DNA from: Deltaproteobacteria bacterium
GTDB lineage: Bacteria > Desulfobacterota > Syntrophia > Syntrophales > JAFGHS01
Reading direction: 5' to 3'
DNA: 64,000 bases
NCBI GenBank assembly: GCA_016928025.1
Contig: JAFGLN010000029.1
Coordinates: 1 to 64,000 of the forward strand
Positions 8,652 to 18,410 of this stretch are shown piece after piece (within the stretch, counting starts at the first letter, position 1; each line of letters starts with the position of its first letter). The notes beneath the pieces were generated by a model. That model saw only the letters and a list, made by a program, of their open reading frames with translations. It was not told the DNA's origin and searched no databases. A program made the position numbers and the translations under genes.

Positions 8652-10780
8652 TTACCTTTCTCCAGGATATTCAATGTCCTGTTTGCCGAATCCAGAATGG
8701 GCGTACCGGAGCCGAATATGGCCGCCACACCGGCGTTGTAGAGAAAATCATAATCGGCCTGGGGGATAATGCCGCCGGCAACAACCTTGATATCGCTGCC
8801 CCCCGCTTTTTTGAGGCATTCGATCAACTCCGGAATCAGAATCTTATGGCCTGCTGCCAGACTGGAGACGCCAACGACATGGACATCATTTTCCACGGCC
8901 ATCTTGGCTGTCTCTTCCGGTGTTTGGAACATGGGTCCGATATCCACATCAAAGCCGAGGTCTGCGTACGCTGAAGCGACCACCCGGCTGCCCCGGTCGT
9001 GGCCGTCCTGTCCCATCTTGGCGACAAGCATGCGCGGCCTGCGGCCTTCCCGTTCGAGGAAGTCGGCGGTTCTTTTTTTCACCGCGGTGAACGTTTCGTT
9101 ATCGGCATACTCTGCAGCATACACCCCGGAGATGCACTGGGTTGTAGCGGTAAAACGGCCGAAAACTTTTTCCATGGCATCGGAGATCTCTCCGATCGTG
9201 GCCCGGGCTCTTGTGGCAACAATAGAAGCTTCCAATAAATTACCGCCCTGTTCGGCACAATTGGTTATAGCTTCCAATGCTTTCTGAACGGCGACCGGAT
9301 CCCGTTTGGCCTTCAACTCCTTCAGCCTGGCGATCTGCTCATCACGAACGGTCTCAGATACCTCACGGATATCTTCGAGAACCTCTTCTTCCTCGATCTG
9401 ATACTTATTGACGCCGACGATGACATCAAGGCCCTTGTCGATCCGCGCCTGCTTCCTGGCTGCCGATTCTTCGATCCGCATTTTCGGCATTCCCGCTTCA
9501 ATGGCCTTGGCCATGCCGCCCATCTGTTCGACTTCGGCGATGATCTTTCTGGATTCCCGAACGATGGCCGCCGTCAAGGCCTCAATGTAGTAAGAGCCGC
9601 CGAGGGGATCGATGACATGGCAGATCTGGGATTCTTCCTGAATGATAATCTGCGTGTTCCGGGCAATCCGGGCGGAAAAGTCGGACGGTGTGGCGATGGC
9701 TTCATCAAAGGCGTTGGTATGCAGCGACTGGGTCCCTCCTAAAGCCGCCGCCATACATTCGATCGTTGTGCGGATGATGTTGTTGTAAGGATCCTGCTTG
9801 GTCAGGCTCCAGCCCGATGTCTGACAGTGGGTTCGAAGCGTAGCGGACCGCTTATCTTTCGGATTATAACGCATGATCAGATCATGCCAGAGGAAACGGG
9901 CGGCCCGGAGCATGGCGATTTCCATGAAGAAGTTCATTCCGATGCCGAAGAAAAACGAAAGTCTGGGGGCAAAATCGTCGATATTCAGGCCTGCCGCAAG
10001 AGCTGCGTTGACATACTCGATCCCGTCGGCGATGGTGAAAGCCGTCTGGAGAACGGAGTTCGCGCCGGCTTCCATCATGTGATAACCGCTGATACTGACG
10101 GTGTTGTATTTTGGCATATGCTTCGAACAGTAGCCGATGATATCGGAGACGATCCGCATGGATGGTTCCGGCGGATAGATGTAAGTATTTCGCGTTAAAT
10201 ATTCCTTGAGGATGTCATTCTGGATCGTGCCCGCTAATTTATCCTGACCGACGCCTTGCTCTTCCGCTGCCACGATATAGCCCGCCAGACAGGGGAGAAC
10301 CGCACCATTCATCGTCATGGAGACGGACATCTCATCCAGGGGAATCTGATCGAACAGCACCTTCATATCCTCAATCGAATCGACGGCGACACCGGCTTTT
10401 CCCACATCGCCCATGACCCTTGGATGGTCGGAGTCATAGCCGCGGTGCGTGGCCAGATCGAAAGCCACGGAAAGGCCTTTCTGACCGGCGGCGAGATTTC
10501 TCCGGTAAAAGGCATTCGATTCCTTGGCCGTGGAAAAACCGGCATATTGACGGATGGTCCAGGGCCGCTGGGCGTACATGGTCGCCTGAGGTCCTCTGAT
10601 AAAGGGCGGCACGCCGGGAAAGGTATTAACGGATTCCAGTGCTTCCAGATCTTCGGCTGTGTAAAGCGGTTTGACTTCGATACCTTCCGGCGTCATCCAG
10701 TTGAGTGATTCCAACGGTTTTCCTTTTAAATTCTTGGTTGCTAAATCTTTCCATTTCTCTATATCTGATTTTTCCGACAT
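8648..10780 (-). CDS. Methylmalonyl-CoA mutase, single-chain
   Basis: 710-residue adenosylcobalamin enzyme interconverting methylmalonyl-CoA and succinyl-CoA, carrying both catalytic and B12 domains in one chain. The substrate barrel has [12 protein letters not shown] with the family tyrosine, and [16 protein letters not shown]. The C-terminal cobalamin domain begins near residue 580 with [12 protein letters not shown], where His594 is the predicted lower axial cobalt ligand. AAAGGA precedes the ATG. It is translationally coupled to meaB downstream; the carboxyltransferase gene lies 147 bases upstream. In syntrophs this enzyme serves propionate oxidation; in other anaerobes, propionate formation. 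Confidence 0.96.
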   Translation of the reverse strand: MSEKSDIEKWKDLATKNLKGKPLESLNWMTPEGIEVKPLYTAEDLEALESVNTFPGVPPFIRGPQATMYAQRPWTIRQYAGFSTAKESNAFYRRNLAAGQKGLSVAFDLATHRGYDSDHPRVMGDVGKAGVAVDSIEDMKVLFDQIPLDEMSVSMTMNGAVLPCLAGYIVAAEEQGVGQDKLAGTIQNDILKEYLTRNTYIYPPEPSMRIVSDIIGYCSKHMPKYNTVSISGYHMMEAGANSVLQTAFTIADGIEYVNAALAAGLNIDDFAPRLSFFFGIGMNFFMEIAMLRAARFLWHDLIMRYNPKDKRSATLRTHCQTSGWSLTKQDPYNNIIRTTIECMAAALGGTQSLHTNAFDEAIATPSDFSARIARNTQIIIQEESQICHVIDPLGGSYYIEALTAAIVRESRKIIAEVEQMGGMAKAIEAGMPKMRIEESAARKQARIDKGLDVIVGVNKYQIEEEEVLEDIREVSETVRDEQIARLKELKAKRDPVAVQKALEAITNCAEQGGNLLEASIVATRARATIGEISDAMEKVFGRFTATTQCISGVYAAEYADNETFTAVKKRTADFLEREGRRPRMLVAKMGQDGHDRGSRVVASAYADLGFDVDIGPMFQTPEETAKMAVENDVHVVGVSSLAAGHKILIPELIECLKKAGGSDIKVVAGGIIPQADYDFLYNAGVAAIFGSGTPILDSANRTLNILEKGK

Positions 10781-10927
10781 GATTTAATTTTTCCTTTCAA
10801 CTCCTATATATTGTTGACTTACCCATAAGTCGAAAATGATGTCATTTTTGCGCAATTTCTCATGTGTCATATGAATAAGCGGATAATCGCCCGTCCGGTA
10901 ATGACGTTAAAAAAATAAAATTCTTTT

Positions 10928-12463
10928 TTATAATGGAATGTTCCCGTGTTTTTTGTAAGGCCGCTCTTCTTTTTTGTTCTTCAGCATTCTGAGGGCGCTG
11001 ATAATCGTGGGCCTCGTCTGCTTCGGCTCAATGACCTGCTCGACCATGGCGTGCCGGGCGGCCTGATAGGGTGTGGCAAATTCCGCGATATATTCGTCCT
11101 TCCTTTGCTGTTTGACCTCTTCAGGTTCGCTTTTGAAGATGATATCCGCCGCGCCGTCAGCCCCCATAACGGCGATTTCCGCTGTCGGCCAGGCCAGAAC
11201 CATGTCGGCACCCGCTTCCTGGGAGCACATGCCGAGATAGGCTCCACCATAGGCCTTACGTGTGACAATGGTAATCTTCGGCACGGTCGCTTCCGGATAG
11301 ACATAAAGCAGTTTCGCGCCGTGCCGGATGATGCCGCCGAATTCCTGATTAACGCCGGGCAAATAACCGGGAACATCGACAAAGGTTAAAAGCGGTATAT
11401 TGAAACAGTCGCAGAAACGGATGAAACGGGCCGCCTTATCGGATGCGTCGATATCGAGACATCCGGCGGCGAAACGGGGCTGATTGGCAATAATTCCCAC
11501 GGGTGAACCATCCAGACGGGCAAAACAGGTGATGATATTTTGCGCGAAAAGCGACTGACTTTCATATATTTCCCCGTGATCGACCACCATCTTAATCAGT
11601 TTCTTCATATCGTAGGGGCGTTTGTTGCTTTCCGGTACAATGCTGTTGAGTCCTTCATCACAGCGATCAACGGGATCGGTGCATTCAACGAACGGTGGCT
11701 TTTCAAGGTGATTGGAGGGAAGGTAGCTCAGAAGTTTCTTGATTTGCCGGATGCAGTCCTCATCGGTTTGGGCCACGAAATGCGAATTACCGCTTTTTTG
11801 GTTATGGGTGATGGCACCCCCCAGTTCGACGGCCGTGACTTCCTCCCCGGTGACGGATTTAAGTACGACGGGGCCGGTAATAAACATCTGGGCGTAGTCC
11901 TGTTTGACCATATAGACAAAATCCATCAAGGCCGGTGAATAAACGGCGCCGCCTGCCGAGGGCCCCATGATAGCGCATATTTGCGGAATAACGCCGGAGG
12001 CCATGGTGTTTCGATAAAAAATCCGTCCGTAACCGGCGAGTGAATCGACACCCTCGTGGATGCGCGCGCCGCCGGAGTCGTTCATACCGACAACGGGACA
12101 TCCGGCCAATGTGGCTCGATCCAGACACTTCACAATTTTGTTGGCGTGCATTTCGCCCAGGGAACCGCCCATAACACTGAAATCCTGTGCATACGCGAAG
12201 ACCGTTCTGCCTTCAACGGTTCCGTAACCCGTTACCACACCTTCTCCGGGAATGTCTTTTCCGGCCATATCGAAATTGGTGCAGCGATGTTCGACAAATT
12301 TATCGAGTTCGACGAAGCTGCCGGGGTCAAATAAGAGCGCTATTCGTTCTCTGGCGGTCAGTCTGCCGCTGGCATGTAATTTTTCAACGGCCTTTTCACC
12401 GCCGCCGGCTTCGATCTTTTTCTCTTTTTCCTTCAATAAAGCTAATTTTTCCTCATTAGTCAC
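10928..12463 (-). CDS. Acyl-CoA carboxylase/decarboxylase carboxyltransferase subunit (MmdA/PccB)
   Basis: 511-residue carboxyltransferase handling propionyl-/methylmalonyl-CoA carboxyl transfer to or from biotin. Features are SGRLTARERIALLFDPGSF, the oxyanion-hole glycines in DSGGARIHEG and GPSAGGAVYSPAL, and the C-terminal GAKLLYVYPEATVPK and RKAYGGAYLGM crotonase-fold segments. The preferred start is GTG 12463, eight bases after AAGGAGG; that Shine-Dalgarno lies inside the longer ATG-12481 reading, which would waste it. No biotin carrier, biotin carboxylase or membrane decarboxylase subunit is in this window, so decarboxylase, transcarboxylase and carboxylase roles cannot be told apart. 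Confidence 0.93.
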   Translation of the reverse strand: MTNEEKLALLKEKEKKIEAGGGEKAVEKLHASGRLTARERIALLFDPGSFVELDKFVEHRCTNFDMAGKDIPGEGVVTGYGTVEGRTVFAYAQDFSVMGGSLGEMHANKIVKCLDRATLAGCPVVGMNDSGGARIHEGVDSLAGYGRIFYRNTMASGVIPQICAIMGPSAGGAVYSPALMDFVYMVKQDYAQMFITGPVVLKSVTGEEVTAVELGGAITHNQKSGNSHFVAQTDEDCIRQIKKLLSYLPSNHLEKPPFVECTDPVDRCDEGLNSIVPESNKRPYDMKKLIKMVVDHGEIYESQSLFAQNIITCFARLDGSPVGIIANQPRFAAGCLDIDASDKAARFIRFCDCFNIPLLTFVDVPGYLPGVNQEFGGIIRHGAKLLYVYPEATVPKITIVTRKAYGGAYLGMCSQEAGADMVLAWPTAEIAVMGADGAADIIFKSEPEEVKQQRKDEYIAEFATPYQAARHAMVEQVIEPKQTRPTIISALRMLKNKKEERPYKKHGNIPL

Positions 12464-12499
12464 TATCGGATCCTCCTTCATTATAATGACTTAAATCCA

Positions 12500-12904
12500 T
12501 CAATCCCGCTGGCATAATTCGAGCAGAACGCCCCCGGTCGCTTTCGGATGAATAAATGCAATCATCGCGCCACCCGCGCCACGCCGGGGTTTTTCATCGA
12601 TCAAACGAATCCCTTTGTTTTTTAGTTCTTCAAGGGCCGCTTCGAGGTTATCGACCCTGAGGGCAATATGCTGGATGCCTTCCCCGTTTTTAGCGATGTA
12701 TTTGGCAATCGGTCCTTCCGGATCCGTCGATTCCAAGAGCTCGAGCTCCGATTCGCCTATCGGAAGAAAGGCGGTTTTAACCTTTTGTTCGGCAACGTCT
12801 TCGGTTCCCGTTAATTTTAGTCCCAAGGCATCGGTATAGAGCCTTGAACTTTCATGAATGCTGTTTGCGGCAATGCCGATGTGATCAATGCATAATATCT
12901 TCAC
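12500..12904 (-). CDS. mce: Methylmalonyl-CoA epimerase
   Basis: 134-residue vicinal-oxygen-chelate protein that interconverts (R)- and (S)-methylmalonyl-CoA. Metal ligands sit in IDHIGIAANSI (His), the GEGIQHIALRVDN region (His) and GGVLLELCQ (Glu). I place the start at GTG 12904 with AAGGGGG five bases upstream. The frame stays open to 13075, but the extra 57 residues lack homology to the epimerase fold and would double its N-terminus. It leads the operon mce-mmdA-mutase-meaB, a complete succinyl-CoA to methylmalonyl-CoA handling set. Confidence 0.93.
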   Translation of the reverse strand: MKILCIDHIGIAANSIHESSRLYTDALGLKLTGTEDVAEQKVKTAFLPIGESELELLESTDPEGPIAKYIAKNGEGIQHIALRVDNLEAALEELKNKGIRLIDEKPRRGAGGAMIAFIHPKATGGVLLELCQRD

Positions 12905-13251
12905 TTTAACCCCCTTTAATTTTTCGAATATTGACAGCCTGTGTCCAAAATAATCATCATGAAAAGCCAAGGTATTTTGGTCGGAAATCCCGGCATAGCC
13001 CAGGATCTGTGATTTGGCTGTGCGAAACAATATCGTTTTTTTATCGCTTGCAGCGGACCTCAGATTTTTATCCAAAAGATTTCAAACATTGTGAAAAGAG
13101 ATTTGGGCAGCAGGATATAAACAATCAGCACCTTTTGGCTTTTTTGCGGCGGAAGTATAGTCGGATCAACGGAACATGTCAATAAAATATGGAAAGAAAA
13201 TACGGAAAGAAAAAGAGGTTAATAATTGAAGGTTACAGGGGATATATCCTC
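12905..13251. other. Spacer between fhs end and mce start
   Basis: About 350 bases without a supported gene. The mce frame continues upstream here but is judged non-coding. It should hold the promoter of the methylmalonyl operon (minus strand) and the fhs 3' end; I see no clear hairpin or cobalamin-riboswitch-like element. Confidence 0.4.
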
Positions 13252-14922
13252 TCAGCTGATACCGGTGATGTTGCCTTCGTCATCGATGTCGATATTGTAG
13301 GCGGCGGGGACCTTAGCCAGACCCGGCATGCGCAGAATTTCGCCGGTAATGGGAATGAGAAAACCGGCGCCGGCGGCGATTTTGATTTCCCGGACGGTGA
13401 CAACAAAGTTAGAGGGCAATCCCAAGAGCGCCGGATTATCGGAGAGGGACTGCTGTGTCTTGGCAATGCAGACCGGAAGCTTGTCGTACCCGAATGTTTT
13501 AATCAAATCAAGGTCGCGCTTGGCTTGGGTCTGGTAATCGACGGAGACGGCGCCGTAAATCTCACTGGCGACGGTGAATATCTTGTCTTCCACCGGGCGG
13601 TCCCAGTCGTATAATGGCCGATAGGGCTCGGAGGCGTCTCCCGCAAGCTGGACGGTTTTTTCCGCCAGTTCCAGGCCGCCTTCACCGCCGAGTCGAAAAA
13701 TGTCGGCGACGGCAATGTTCATTCCCTCGTCTTCAGCGGCGGCGACAACGGCTTCTATTTCTTCGTCCGTATCGACGGCGAATCGGTTTAAGGCAATGAT
13801 ACACTGCGTATTGAACTTACCGATATTTTCATAATGCTTTCGTAAATTAGCCATGCCGAGGACGGCGACCCGCGGATTGGGTTGGATAAGGTCCTCCCGC
13901 TCGATACCCGCATGATACTTCAACGCACGAATGGTTGCGACCAGGACGACCACCTTGGGATTCAAATCACCGTAGCGGGCGACGATATCGAAAAACTTCT
14001 CCGCCCCCAGATCGAAGCCGAAACCGGCTTCGGTCACCACAAAATCGGCCAGGCGCGTGGCCAGATCGGTGCCGATGATGCTGTTCGTTCCCTGAGCGAT
14101 GTTGGCAAAGGGGCCGCCGTGGACGATGGCCGGCGTTCCTTCCGTCGTCTGGACCAGATTGGGCAGCAGGGCATGTTTCAGGAGGGCCGTGACGGCGCCT
14201 TCAATCTTCAAATTTCCCGCCCGTACCGGTTGATTGTCATAGGTAAGACTGACCAGGATCTCGCTGATTTTTTCCTTTAATTCACGGTAGGAACGGGAAA
14301 GGCACAGAATCGCCATGATTTCACTGGACGGGACGATGTCAAAACCCGTTTCGCGGGGGACGCCGCTGGCGGCCCCTCCCAGACCGATAACCATATTGCG
14401 CAACGATCGGTCGTTCATATCCACGACCCGGCGCCACATGGCTTTTCGCGGATCGATGCTGAGGGGGTTGCCGTGAAAAATGGAGTTGTCCAGAACCGCC
14501 GCCAGGAGATTGTGGGCGCTTTCGATGGCCGGGAAGTCGTTGGTAAAGTGCAGGTTGATATCGTCCGCGGGCAGCAGGCGTGACAGACCGCCGCCGGTCG
14601 CTCCGCCCTTGATGCCGAAAACGGGGCCGAGGGACGGCTCGCGCAGAGCGGCGATTGTTTTTTTGCCGAGACGGTTGAGGGCCTGGGCAAGGCCGATGGA
14701 GACAGTCGTCTTTCCTTCCCCTGCCGGTGTCGGTGTCATGGCGGAAACTAAAATCAAGGAAGAACTGCTGCGTTTTTCAAATCGCCGGATGGACTCCATT
14801 CTGACCTTGGCCTTATAGCGGCCGTAAAATTCCAAATCGTCTTCTGTGAGGCCGATGGATTCGGCAATTTCAATGATGGGCTTCATCGTATTATCTTGGA
14901 GGCGTTTATTTCCGGTTGTCAT
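13252..14922 (-). CDS. fhs: Formate--tetrahydrofolate ligase
   Basis: 556 residues, full length. It forms 10-formyl-tetrahydrofolate from formate, ATP and THF. The ATP loop TPTPAGEGKTTVSIGLAQAL is intact, as are the EPSLGPVFGIKGGATGGG segment, HGGPFANIAQGTNS and EAGFGFDLGAEKFFDI. The start at 14922 lies four bases after the ACT-protein stop codon, implying coupling; an internal ATG at 14886 is an alternative. Together with the MetVF fusion it gives two steps of the methyl branch of the Wood-Ljungdahl pathway, used in acetogens and for formate or serine metabolism in syntrophs. Confidence 0.96.
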   Translation of the reverse strand: MTTGNKRLQDNTMKPIIEIAESIGLTEDDLEFYGRYKAKVRMESIRRFEKRSSSSLILVSAMTPTPAGEGKTTVSIGLAQALNRLGKKTIAALREPSLGPVFGIKGGATGGGLSRLLPADDINLHFTNDFPAIESAHNLLAAVLDNSIFHGNPLSIDPRKAMWRRVVDMNDRSLRNMVIGLGGAASGVPRETGFDIVPSSEIMAILCLSRSYRELKEKISEILVSLTYDNQPVRAGNLKIEGAVTALLKHALLPNLVQTTEGTPAIVHGGPFANIAQGTNSIIGTDLATRLADFVVTEAGFGFDLGAEKFFDIVARYGDLNPKVVVLVATIRALKYHAGIEREDLIQPNPRVAVLGMANLRKHYENIGKFNTQCIIALNRFAVDTDEEIEAVVAAAEDEGMNIAVADIFRLGGEGGLELAEKTVQLAGDASEPYRPLYDWDRPVEDKIFTVASEIYGAVSVDYQTQAKRDLDLIKTFGYDKLPVCIAKTQQSLSDNPALLGLPSNFVVTVREIKIAAGAGFLIPITGEILRMPGLAKVPAAYNIDIDDEGNITGIS

Positions 14923-14926
14923 AATC

Positions 14927-15466
14927 TTATTTTTCTATGACCGCGTCGAATCGGATATCGATATTATATTCATCGCTGATGCGGGAAAATTCCTTTTTCA
15001 GATCGATAATCTTGACGGTCGGCGGCAGGGAAAAGTAGCAGGTCATATGAAAAACGTTAGCGCCCGTCACCGGATTATGGTCTACGTTACTGGCGATATC
15101 ATCGATATTGATGCCTTTATCGAATAGAACTTTGCAGATCTGATGGATGATGCCCGGCCGGTCGGCAGTGATGGCCAGAAGTTTATAGGGAATGGACGGC
15201 AACACTTCCCGGTGGCTGGGCGCCTTGGTTTTTCGCACATGAATATCCAGCCCCGTCAATTCGCGCAGGCCTTCCACATCATTGACAAACTTTTCGATAT
15301 CTTCCGTTTTTCCGGAGGTCAGAATGATCATGGCAAACTCGTTTCCCAGGACACAGCCTCGGGAGCGCTCAATATTAATGCCTCGCGCCGTGAAGAATTC
15401 GGATATTTCCTTGGCCAGACCGGGGCGGTCGGTTCCCATGGACGAAAAAACAACGTATGATCTCAT
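14927..15466 (-). CDS. Two-ACT-domain regulator (GcvR-like)
   Basis: 179 residues holding two ACT domains: residues 1-85 (SYVVFSSMGTDRPGLAKEIS) and about 92-179 (YKLLAITADRPGIIHQICKVL). This architecture is that of glycine-cleavage repressor GcvR and related small-molecule-binding proteins. AAAGGAG precedes the ATG. It is immediately upstream of fhs, so a role in sensing glycine or serine and tuning one-carbon flux is reasonable but inferred. No catalytic or DNA-binding domain is visible. Confidence 0.85.
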   Translation of the reverse strand: MRSYVVFSSMGTDRPGLAKEISEFFTARGINIERSRGCVLGNEFAMIILTSGKTEDIEKFVNDVEGLRELTGLDIHVRKTKAPSHREVLPSIPYKLLAITADRPGIIHQICKVLFDKGINIDDIASNVDHNPVTGANVFHMTCYFSLPPTVKIIDLKKEFSRISDEYNIDIRFDAVIEK

Positions 15467-15584
15467 CGGGCGACTCCTTTTCGTTTATTGGGCATCAGTA
15501 AGCTTTTGAATTGAGAGATGTTATTACTTTTTATTTCCGAGGAGAGCAAGGAAAAAATCATTTCAAACATGACAAAGTCCCGTT

Positions 15585-15645
15585 CCCGGAAATGGAATGG
15601 TGAATGGTAAATAGCAAATTGTGACGAGTAACGGGATCTTTAAGA
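15585..15645. repeat. AATGGTGAATGGTAAATAG low-complexity tract
   Basis: Intergenic tract of short related units (GGAATGG, GTGAATGG, GTAAATAG) between the ACT-protein gene and the rod-like gene. It is similar in style to the CAAGG repeats but different in sequence. No coding potential. Confidence 0.4.
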
Positions 15646-15742
15646 TCGAAAATATTTATTTTTAACGATTATCCGTGACAAAGGATTTTCATGAGTCGTA
15701 CCTACCCATGGCGTCATGGGAATTGGTAGCAAAACATCAATG

Positions 15743-16090
15743 TCACGCCTTGATATCAATCAGCGATTGCAGCATCTCGTCTTCCGTTTTAAGGACTTCC
15801 AGATCCAGCTTATACTGTAAGGGCGTTGTGATGAGATCGACCATTTCCTCTTCCAGAGAGACGTTGGAGGTTTCTTTGAACTCGCCGCTGATGTCATCGA
15901 CAACCACGGCACCCGGTTCATCCGGCTTGCTGAGGGTTACCTTGACGCCCTGAGGATAGGTTTCCTGAAATTCAACGCGATCCCTTTTAAATCCGTCCGT
16001 ATTGGCATTGGCAATGTTGTTGGCCGTCGTTTCCATCTTTTTATCCAATGACCGGAGAGCCGATAAAGCGATACCCGATATAACAGACAT
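15743..16090 (-). CDS. Short orphan flagellar basal-body rod-like protein
   Basis: 115 residues. The N-terminus (IALSALRSLDKKMETTANNI, then ANANTDGFKRDRVEF) is the conserved rod/hook signature of FlgB/C/F/G. The C-terminus (EEEMVDLITTPLQYKLDLEV) is the matching C-terminal helix, so the protein is nearly all coiled-coil termini with a tiny middle, closest to FlgC in size. GGAGGTGA precedes the ATG. No other flagellar gene is nearby. It could be a displaced rod gene or a repurposed axial protein. Confidence 0.75.
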   Translation of the reverse strand: MSVISGIALSALRSLDKKMETTANNIANANTDGFKRDRVEFQETYPQGVKVTLSKPDEPGAVVVDDISGEFKETSNVSLEEEMVDLITTPLQYKLDLEVLKTEDEMLQSLIDIKA

Positions 16091-16193
16091 GCCGTCACCT
16101 CCATGAGATTAATCCAATATCCCGTATCGGCATCCTGAATCGAGATCTTTAATATGAACCCGTCCTTGATTAGGCTTCGTCAACCTTTACGTG

Positions 16194-16949
16194 CTATGGG
16201 GTTCCATACAGGTATTTGTCGAACCACTTGAATATCTGGCTCCATCCGTCCATGGCCGCTTCAGGCCGGTATAGACCGCTGTCGACCATGAAGAAGGCAT
16301 GGCCGGTATTATCATAGGAGTGGAACTCATAGGTCTTGCCGTGCTTCTTGAGTTCTGCCTCCGTTTTGGCCACATCCTCCGGTGACGGCCGCATATCCTC
16401 CTTGCCGAAAAGACCCAGGAGGGGGCATTGGAGGTCTTTCGTATAATCGATGGGTGCCACGGGTTGACGAGGCGTAAGCTGTTCGGGGGGTGCGACCACG
16501 CCTCCGCCGTAACAATCAACGGCGGCATCGATGCCGGGGACCGTGCAGGCCGCCAAATAGACCTGGCGTCCGCCGGAGCAGTAGCCGATGATGCCGACTT
16601 TTCCTTTTAAGTAAGGGAGAGTACGCAGATATTCGATGGCTCCTTCAATATCCCCCATCGTACGGTCGTCGGGCATACCGCCCGCTTCCCTGACGCTTTG
16701 GGCGTTTTTACGGAAAGACCCTTGGTGTTCCCGGAAATGCAGATTGGGGCAGATGGCGCAATAGCCTTGATACGCGAAGTGGCGCGTTATTTCTTTGGTC
16801 GGATTGTCCCATCCGGGCATGTGATGGACGACGACCACTCCCGGATAGGGACCGTCTCCAAGGGGGCGGGCGAAATACGCGTCGATCAGATCGTTCTCAT
16901 GGCCCCGCATATTGACAATTTCCGCCATCATTTTCGATTCATACCGCAT
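16194..16949 (-). CDS. Dienelactone hydrolase family protein
   Basis: 251-residue alpha/beta hydrolase. The nucleophile elbow is GIIGYCSGGRQ, with Cys rather than Ser as in carboxymethylenebutenolidase; the acid is probably the Asp in LFGKEDMRPSPED, and the His is in YDNTGHAFFM. AGGAGG lies upstream of ATG 16949. The C-terminus (WSQIFKWFDKYLYGTP) is typical. It follows the radical SAM gene on the same strand by 18 bases, so the two may be co-transcribed. The substrate is unknown; many relatives are general ester or lactone hydrolases. Confidence 0.88.
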   Translation of the reverse strand: MRYESKMMAEIVNMRGHENDLIDAYFARPLGDGPYPGVVVVHHMPGWDNPTKEITRHFAYQGYCAICPNLHFREHQGSFRKNAQSVREAGGMPDDRTMGDIEGAIEYLRTLPYLKGKVGIIGYCSGGRQVYLAACTVPGIDAAVDCYGGGVVAPPEQLTPRQPVAPIDYTKDLQCPLLGLFGKEDMRPSPEDVAKTEAELKKHGKTYEFHSYDNTGHAFFMVDSGLYRPEAAMDGWSQIFKWFDKYLYGTP

Positions 16950-16967
16950 AACCTGTTCCTCCTTTTT

Positions 16968-18236
16968 TTATTTTCCGGCGTTCATACAACATTTCTTGTA
17001 TTTTTTGCCGCTCCCGCAGGGGCAGGGATCGTTTCGTCCCACAGCAGAACGGGTCGCGGCGTTTTCCGTCTGAAGAAGCCGCATCAGGCGTTCCGGCCTT
17101 TGACCGGCCATCCGCAGGGCCGCCATGCGCAGGGTATAGGGACGGCAGTGGGTAAAAAATTGCTTATAGCCCGCGCATAAATAATTCAGGCCGTTTTCAC
17201 CGTCCGGCGTCTTGATGATCCGGTCTTTCGGACATCCCCCGTTGCACAGGGCCAGGACGTCACAGTCCCGGCAGTATCGGGGGAGGGTGTCCCGCTTCGA
17301 CTCGCCGAAGCGCTTCAAAGGAGCGCTGTCCACCAGGGAAACAAGCGGGGTTTCGCGGATGTTGCCCAGGCGGTGAGCGGGATCGACTAAATGATCGCAG
17401 GCGTAAAAGTCGCCGTTGTGTTCGATCACCGGCACGTCGCCGCACGTTGGGCGAAAGATGCAGAGGGAGTGTGTCTGGCCGTAGGCGGGGCGGGCCGCCT
17501 CCTCGAAGATCTGCACGATCATGCGGCCCATGTCCTGACGGACCCATTCGTCAAAGATGGCGGAGAGAAAAAGACCGAGGGCGTCGGCGGGAACGGTCCG
17601 ATCCGTCACGGTATTTCCCCCGTTTCCGTCCCTTTCCACAAGGGGGATGAAGCTGATGTACTGGGCCTTGATCTCTTTGAAGAAGCGATAGACCGCCGAC
17701 GGCTCCCGGACGTTCCGGTCATGGACGACGCAAAGGATGTCGCAGGGAACCCTGTGATGTTTCAGGAGGCGATAAGCCTGCATGACCTGTCTGTGGGTCC
17801 GCTTTTGCCCCTTGGTGACGCGATAGACGTCGTGCAGCGCCGCAGGTCCGTCCATGCTCAAACCGACGGAAAAACCTTCCTCGGCAAAGAACCGGCACCA
17901 GTCTTCCGTGATCAGGATGCCGTTCGTCTGGATGTTATTCGTGATACGCGTTTCCGGAGGCTGATGCTTTTTCTGGAGTGCGACGATCTTCCGGAAATAA
18001 TCCAGACCCAGAACGGTCGGTTCACCACCGTGCCAGAAGAAGCTGATGTTCCTGTCCGGGGTGCCGGCAATCTGCTGGGCGATATAATCTTCCAGCAGGT
18101 CGTCGGGCATGCAGAAGGGGTCCGTTTCGAGGTAGAGCGATTCTTTTTGGAGATAGTAGCAATAACGGCATTCCAAATTGCAGACGGCCCCGGCCGGTTT
18201 GGCAAAAACCTGAAAATCATGAGATGCCTTTTTCAT
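16968..18236 (-). CDS. Radical SAM maturase (anaerobic sulfatase-maturase type) with SEC-C tail
   Basis: 422 residues from ATG 18236, chosen for GGGAG seven bases upstream; the frame extends to a GTG at 18299. Radical SAM CNLECRYCYYL (CxxxCxxC) lies near the N-terminus. SPASM-like cysteines follow in HNGDFYACDHL and RYCRDCDVLALCNGGCPKD, which matches anSME-type formylglycine-forming enzymes. The last 20 or so residues (GRNDPCPCGSGKKYKKCC) are a SEC-C zinc motif. No sulfatase gene is nearby, so the target is unknown. The neighbouring hydrolase retains cysteine, not the usual anSME target motif. Confidence 0.88.
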   Translation of the reverse strand: MKKASHDFQVFAKPAGAVCNLECRYCYYLQKESLYLETDPFCMPDDLLEDYIAQQIAGTPDRNISFFWHGGEPTVLGLDYFRKIVALQKKHQPPETRITNNIQTNGILITEDWCRFFAEEGFSVGLSMDGPAALHDVYRVTKGQKRTHRQVMQAYRLLKHHRVPCDILCVVHDRNVREPSAVYRFFKEIKAQYISFIPLVERDGNGGNTVTDRTVPADALGLFLSAIFDEWVRQDMGRMIVQIFEEAARPAYGQTHSLCIFRPTCGDVPVIEHNGDFYACDHLVDPAHRLGNIRETPLVSLVDSAPLKRFGESKRDTLPRYCRDCDVLALCNGGCPKDRIIKTPDGENGLNYLCAGYKQFFTHCRPYTLRMAALRMAGQRPERLMRLLQTENAATRSAVGRNDPCPCGSGKKYKKCCMNAGK

Positions 18237-18410
18237 GCTCGTCTCCCACCGTTCGGTCATGTCCGGTCCCGCCGCATTTTTCTGTTCGTTAATCGGCACT
18301 CAATTTGACATTAAACAAACCGTTTGATTTACGAATATAGGAGACGCCTTTATTCGATGTCAAGGTAATTTGATACACCTTAATGATTTGCTCCTCTCCC
18401 CAAAATTCTC

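Noticed and set aside
10781-10927. Cobalamin riboswitch before the mutase
   Set aside because: No B12-box-like conserved core seen in the 147-base gap, and the gene lies inside an operon.
12905-13075. N-terminal extension of methylmalonyl-CoA epimerase
   Set aside because: GTG 12904 has a strong ribosome site and gives the usual family length.
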